Shown here: positions 30,978-34,177 of the stretch, in pieces
Position numbering within the stretch: position 1 is the first letter of the stretch
Layout of the letters: every line of letters begins with the position of its first letter
Assembly (NCBI GenBank): GCA_031400755.1
Contig: JANNQL010000182.1
Span: 1-34,177 of the forward strand
Reading direction: 5' to 3'
Length of the DNA: 34,177 bases
From: VMSU01 sp031400755
GTDB taxonomy: Bacteria; Desulfobacterota; Desulfobulbia; Desulfobulbales; VMSU01
The notes under the pieces: generated by a model
The model's input: the letters and a program-made list of their open reading frames with translations, nothing else
Database searches by the model: none
What the model was told of the DNA's origin: nothing
Position numbers and translations under genes: made by a program

Positions 30978-32639
30978 ATGACCAATAGCAGCCGTTCACT
31001 GGCGCCTGAATTGTATATGCAGGCCAATAGCCCAAATGACCTGAAGCTCATGCATGTCATGCGCGAGCATGACCAGGCGGCAGTGACCACTGATCGGTCT
31101 TATCCCACCGTCACCCTGCTGGTCGGCCCCACCCCGTTTACCATGCCGCGCGGCTGGGAGTTCTTCCTGACCTCCCCCTACGAGGGGATCACCTACATCA
31201 GCACCGTCCTGCATAATGCCGGCTATCCGGTCAGGATCGTCGATGTCAGATACGCCGTCGACCCGATGAGTGAGGCCCTGCGCCAAGTCCTCGCCAACAC
31301 CGATGTCTTAGGAATCGCCACCTTTGAAGACAACTTCCCCTTTATCCGCGAACTGATCGACGCCGTCAAGACCGCCCGCCCCGAGCTGCCGGTGATCTGC
31401 GGCGGCTCGCTCATCACTTCCGTCCCCGACATCTTCATGCAGTACACCAAGACCGACATCGGCGTCATCTCGGAGGGCGAATTGACCATCTTGGAACTCA
31501 TGGATAGTTACCGCTTGGGCAACTGGGCCAAGGGGCTCTCCAAGATCCCCGGTATATACTATCGCAGCAAGGACGGCGAGATCAACAAGACGCCGCCCCG
31601 CGGTCAGATGACCACCCTCGACTTCCTGCCCCGCATGCGTCTCGACCTCTGGCCCCAGGCCCAGGACCCGCGCGGCCTGCAACCGCAGATCATCGCCTCC
31701 TACAGCCGCGGCTGCAAGATGGACTGCGGTTTCTGCTTCCGCACCACGCCGCAGGTGTCGTACAAATCCCCCGAAAAACTGGCCACCGAACTCGACTGGC
31801 TTAAAACTCAGTACAACACCAACTTCGTCTTCTTCACCGACCTGACCTTCAACTCCAGCAAGCAACGGACGCTGGATATCTGCCAGGTCATCGAGGACCA
31901 CGATATAAAATGGACCTGCCTCACCAAGTGCGCCAATGTCGATCCGGAGCAGATGACGGCCATGAAGAAATCGGGTTGCGACATCGCCCTATTCGGGGTC
32001 GAGTCCCTGGGCGCCAAGGCCTTGCAGGGGGTCAGGAAGCCGACCACCGAAAACATCAGCGTCCGGGCCATGAACTACAGCCTGGAGGCAGGCGTCCGCT
32101 TCGGCGCCCTCTTGATCGTCGGCCTGCCAGGCGAGGAGGAGTCCACCTTAAACCATATGGCGGAGTGGGCCGAAGAGAACCAGCACGTGACAAGGGTCAA
32201 GTACCTCTCCTCCATGCCGGGGACGGCGGTCTACCGCCAGACCTTGGCCCAGGGCCAGATCAAGAGCGAGCTCGACCACCTGAACTGGCTTTCCTTGGAG
32301 CAGGCGCTCTACGAGGACGAGTTCCTGAACCTCTCCGGCCTGCCCGAGGCCACCATCCGGTCCGGCTACAAACGGATGTACGACTCCTATCAGCCCGGAC
32401 CGGTGATGGACTTCAATCACTTCCCGGCCCACTTCGAATACTTCCACCCCAACCCGGACGACGGCGGGCCGCGCTCCGTGGCCTACGCCGGCGAGGGTTG
32501 GCGGGCCAAGTTCAGTTCGGCCGGCCCCCACCTCACCCCCGGTTCCGAACGCTTCACCCTGGACAAATGCGGACCGGCAGGCTCCGCCGAAGCCGGGGCG
32601 GCCCTGGTGGAGTGCGGGGCGAAAAAATTGAAGAGGTAG
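30978..32639 (+). CDS. Radical SAM enzyme with N-terminal cobalamin-binding-like domain
   Basis: A 553-residue protein. The N-terminal half (about 45-200) has the Rossmann-like arrangement of B12-binding radical SAM enzymes (ISTVLHNAGYPVRIVDVRY, VLGIATFEDNFPFIRELI, ICGGSLITSVPDIFM, GEGE-like ISEGELTILEL), although the DxHxxG motif is absent, as is common in the BchE-like group. The core has CX3CX2C at Cys246, Cys250 and Cys253 (GCKMDCGFCF) for the 4Fe-4S/AdoMet site, then VFFTDLTFN, GVESLGAKALQGVRK and LIVGLPGEEEST. The substrate is unknown; such enzymes methylate or cyclise unactivated carbons. AGGAGG precedes the ATG, with a promoter-hairpin leader before it. It is followed 49 nt later by the rubrerythrin-like gene. 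Confidence 0.92.
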   Translation: MTNSSRSLAPELYMQANSPNDLKLMHVMREHDQAAVTTDRSYPTVTLLVGPTPFTMPRGWEFFLTSPYEGITYISTVLHNAGYPVRIVDVRYAVDPMSEALRQVLANTDVLGIATFEDNFPFIRELIDAVKTARPELPVICGGSLITSVPDIFMQYTKTDIGVISEGELTILELMDSYRLGNWAKGLSKIPGIYYRSKDGEINKTPPRGQMTTLDFLPRMRLDLWPQAQDPRGLQPQIIASYSRGCKMDCGFCFRTTPQVSYKSPEKLATELDWLKTQYNTNFVFFTDLTFNSSKQRTLDICQVIEDHDIKWTCLTKCANVDPEQMTAMKKSGCDIALFGVESLGAKALQGVRKPTTENISVRAMNYSLEAGVRFGALLIVGLPGEEESTLNHMAEWAEENQHVTRVKYLSSMPGTAVYRQTLAQGQIKSELDHLNWLSLEQALYEDEFLNLSGLPEATIRSGYKRMYDSYQPGPVMDFNHFPAHFEYFHPNPDDGGPRSVAYAGEGWRAKFSSAGPHLTPGSERFTLDKCGPAGSAEAGAALVECGAKKLKR

Positions 32640-32688
32640 GGAGTAGGTTCGTAATTCCTAATTCGTCATTCGTAATTCACCAACCCCT
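32640..32688. repeat. Short ATTCGTAATTC-type direct repeats
   Basis: The 49-nt gap holds TTCGTAATTC twice, around CTAATTCGTCA, an AT-rich low-complexity insertion often seen in bacterial intergenic DNA. The following ATG has no Shine-Dalgarno, so the rubrerythrin-like gene may be poorly or differently initiated. Confidence 0.5.
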
Positions 32689-33138
32689 ATGGACGAACTG
32701 CACGGTCTCTCGACCCACGACAAACTGAAACAGGCCTTCCTGGCCGAGGCCGGCACCGTGCTGCGCTACCTCTATTTCGCGCGCATCGCCGACATCGAGG
32801 GCTTCCCCGATGTGGCCCAGCTCTTCCGCGACCTGGCCGAGAGCGGGGTCTGCAACGCCCACGGCCATCTTGATTTTCTGAAACGGATCGGCGACCCTGA
32901 TACCGATCTGCCAATCGGCGAGACCGACCAGAACCTGATAGCCGCCATCTCGTCCACCACCCGCGAACAGACCGAACTCTATCCACTCCTGGCGCAGACG
33001 GCAAGCAACGAAGGTCTGCTCGATATCGCCAACTGGTTCGAGACCATGACCAAGACCAAGAAGGCCCATGAGGAAAAGCTTAAAAAGGCCCTGGCCCAAT
33101 TAAACCTTGCCCTGCAAAACGAGATGGGACAAAAATGA
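32689..33138 (+). CDS. Rubrerythrin-like ferritin-fold protein with degraded diiron site
   Basis: A 149-residue four-helix ferritin-like protein without a rubredoxin domain. Helix blocks are recognisable: AFLAEAGTVLRYLYFA, VAQLFRDLAESGVCNAHGHLDFL, ELYPLLAQTASNEG, and IANWFETMTKTKKAHEEKL. Aligned by eye to rubrerythrin, Glu20, Glu93 and His127 are kept, but the other four ligand positions are Gly53, Asn56, Thr90 and Lys124. It is therefore unlikely to bind a normal diiron centre or act as a peroxidase. Its TGA overlaps the ATG of the GyrB-like gene (ATGA), indicating translational coupling. It may serve as a structural or partner protein for one of its neighbours; this is inference. Confidence 0.85.
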   Translation: MDELHGLSTHDKLKQAFLAEAGTVLRYLYFARIADIEGFPDVAQLFRDLAESGVCNAHGHLDFLKRIGDPDTDLPIGETDQNLIAAISSTTREQTELYPLLAQTASNEGLLDIANWFETMTKTKKAHEEKLKKALAQLNLALQNEMGQK

Positions 33139-34177
33139 AGACTACCGCACCATCCCCCCAGCCTGCCGAGCCGCCCTACGACGCCAGCAGCATCACCGTC
33201 CTCTCCGGCCTGGAGGCGGTCCGCCAGAACCCCGGCATGTATGTCGGCTCCACCGATCTGGCCGGCCTCCATCAGCTGGTCTATGAGCTGGTCGATAACG
33301 CCATTGACGAGTCCCATGCCGGCCATTGTTCAGAAATTATCGTGGTGCTCGAAAAGGACGGTTCCTGCTCGGTCCAAGATGATGGCCGCGGCATCCCGGT
33401 GGATATGCACCAAACCGAACGGCGCCCGGCCTGCGAAGTCGTCATGACCAAGCTGCACGCCGGCGGCAAGTTCAAACAGCACTCCTATCAGTACACGGCC
33501 GGCATCCACGGGGTCGGCCTCTCCTGCCTGAACGCGCTTTCCGCATCCCTGCTGCTCGAGGTCTGGCGGGAGGGCTCCTACTACCGGCAACCTTACGCCT
33601 GTGGCCGGATTACCGGCACCCTGACCAAGGTCGGCGCCACTGACTTGCGCGGCACCAGGATCACCTTCCGGCCTGACCCCAGAATCTTCGACGAGCACCT
33701 GGCCTTTACTTACGAAACCCTGGCCCGCCGCCTCCAGGAACTCTCCTTCCTGCACCCTGGTGTCCATATCCGTCTGGACGACCAGCGTACAGGCCGGAGC
33801 GACGATTTCCAGTACGATAGCGGCATCCCGGGCTTCATCGAGCACTTAAACCGTAACGCCACCGTCCTCCACCCGCAGCCGCTGGCCATCCATATCCACC
33901 AGCCGGGCCTTGACATCGAGATCGCCATGCAGTGGACCGCTGGCTACGGCGAAAACATCTCAAGCTACGTCAACAGCATCAACACCGTCTATGGCGGCAC
34001 CCACGTCGCCGGCCTGAAGACGGCCCTGACCCGGGCCATCAACCGCTATGCCGCAGAGTCCGGCCTGCTCCATGCTGAAAACAATGAAAAGATCTCCACC
34101 TTCGATATCCTGGAGGGCCTGACCTGCGTACTGTCGGTGCAGATGGCGGCCCCGAGCTTCGAGGGGCAGACCAAGAC
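33135..34177 (+). CDS. gyrB: DNA gyrase subunit B / topoisomerase IV subunit B, 5' part
   Basis: Incomplete at the right edge: 347 codons are visible from the ATG at 33135, which overlaps the previous stop by ATGA. The GHKL ATPase is clear: YELVDNAIDE with Glu51 (general base) and Asn55, then QDDGRGIPVDM, TAGIHGVGLSCLNALS, and SFEGQTKT at the very edge. The transducer domain follows in order (NSINTVYGGTHVAGLKTAL). TOPRIM is beyond the window. GyrB and ParE cannot be separated from the N-terminal half with certainty. The GTGGxH-type SGGLHGVG motif is altered to TAGIHGVG. Its place behind a radical SAM gene and a ferritin-like gene, rather than in dnaA-recF context, suggests a ParE-like or second gyrase set. 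Confidence 0.93.
   Translation, partial: MKTTAPSPQPAEPPYDASSITVLSGLEAVRQNPGMYVGSTDLAGLHQLVYELVDNAIDESHAGHCSEIIVVLEKDGSCSVQDDGRGIPVDMHQTERRPACEVVMTKLHAGGKFKQHSYQYTAGIHGVGLSCLNALSASLLLEVWREGSYYRQPYACGRITGTLTKVGATDLRGTRITFRPDPRIFDEHLAFTYETLARRLQELSFLHPGVHIRLDDQRTGRSDDFQYDSGIPGFIEHLNRNATVLHPQPLAIHIHQPGLDIEIAMQWTAGYGENISSYVNSINTVYGGTHVAGLKTALTRAINRYAAESGLLHAENNEKISTFDILEGLTCVLSVQMAAPSFEGQTK

Overview
The window reads as bacterial chromosome at roughly 50-55 % GC. A giant multiheme cytochrome with the CX4CH/CXXCH pairing known from Geobacter-type proteins, secreted monoheme cytochromes, an AcuB-like CBS-ACT protein and a compact iron-sulfur flavoprotein together suggest an anaerobic Desulfobacterota / deltaproteobacterial organism. 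This assignment is inference. Most of the window is single-copy housekeeping DNA, with one variable stretch (about 20.2-25.1 kb) rich in repeats, hairpins, duplications and relics.

Layout. 0.1-3.2 kb, minus strand: two family-2 glycosyltransferases (one with a membrane tail) and an AcuB-like CBS-CBS-ACT protein. 3.4-5.3 kb, plus: a fused aminodeoxychorismate synthase / lyase (folate pABA branch), converging on a two-CBS protein whose upstream partner is the bifunctional NAD(P)HX repair enzyme. The space between these convergent genes is entirely a repeat element that recurs, inverted, at 20.25 kb. 7.5-11.3 kb, minus: a 1264-residue secreted cytochrome with 24 CXXCH motifs plus one CX4CH motif, interrupted by a six-cysteine module resembling a Lin-12/Notch repeat. 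11.9-20.3 kb, plus: HD phosphohydrolase, YchJ/SEC-C protein, ribonuclease D, a short type IA topoisomerase, a two-gene ABC-2 exporter and MalQ. 20.4-21.3 kb: an iron-sulfur flavoprotein and, convergent to it, a 55-residue four-cysteine protein.

21.7-23.8 kb, minus: a tandem duplication of a secreted monoheme protein (heme motif, proline-rich linker, duplicated beta motif, variable tail). The bodies are nearly identical, while the leaders, linkers and tails differ. The copy further upstream in transcription is overlapped by a 40-codon ORF that is broken by stop codons in the other copy. 24.0-24.7 kb holds a scrap of a Y1 (REP/IS200-type) transposase and a complete tRNA-Arg(CCT) with promoter and terminator.

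25.1-34.2 kb: rhomboid protease with an N-terminal zinc ribbon; pyruvate kinase preceded by a small zinc-ribbon membrane protein; a GT9 glycosyltransferase overlapping a membrane-anchored protein built from ten gapless 32-residue repeats; then a closely packed set of a radical SAM enzyme, a rubrerythrin-like protein that has lost most diiron ligands, and a GyrB/ParE-type ATPase that runs off the window. The best candidates for something new are the duplicated monoheme locus with its leader, the rubrerythrin-like/GyrB coupling, the repeat that supplies a stop codon and a ribosome binding site to its flanking genes, and the mixed heme/LNR-like architecture of the large cytochrome.
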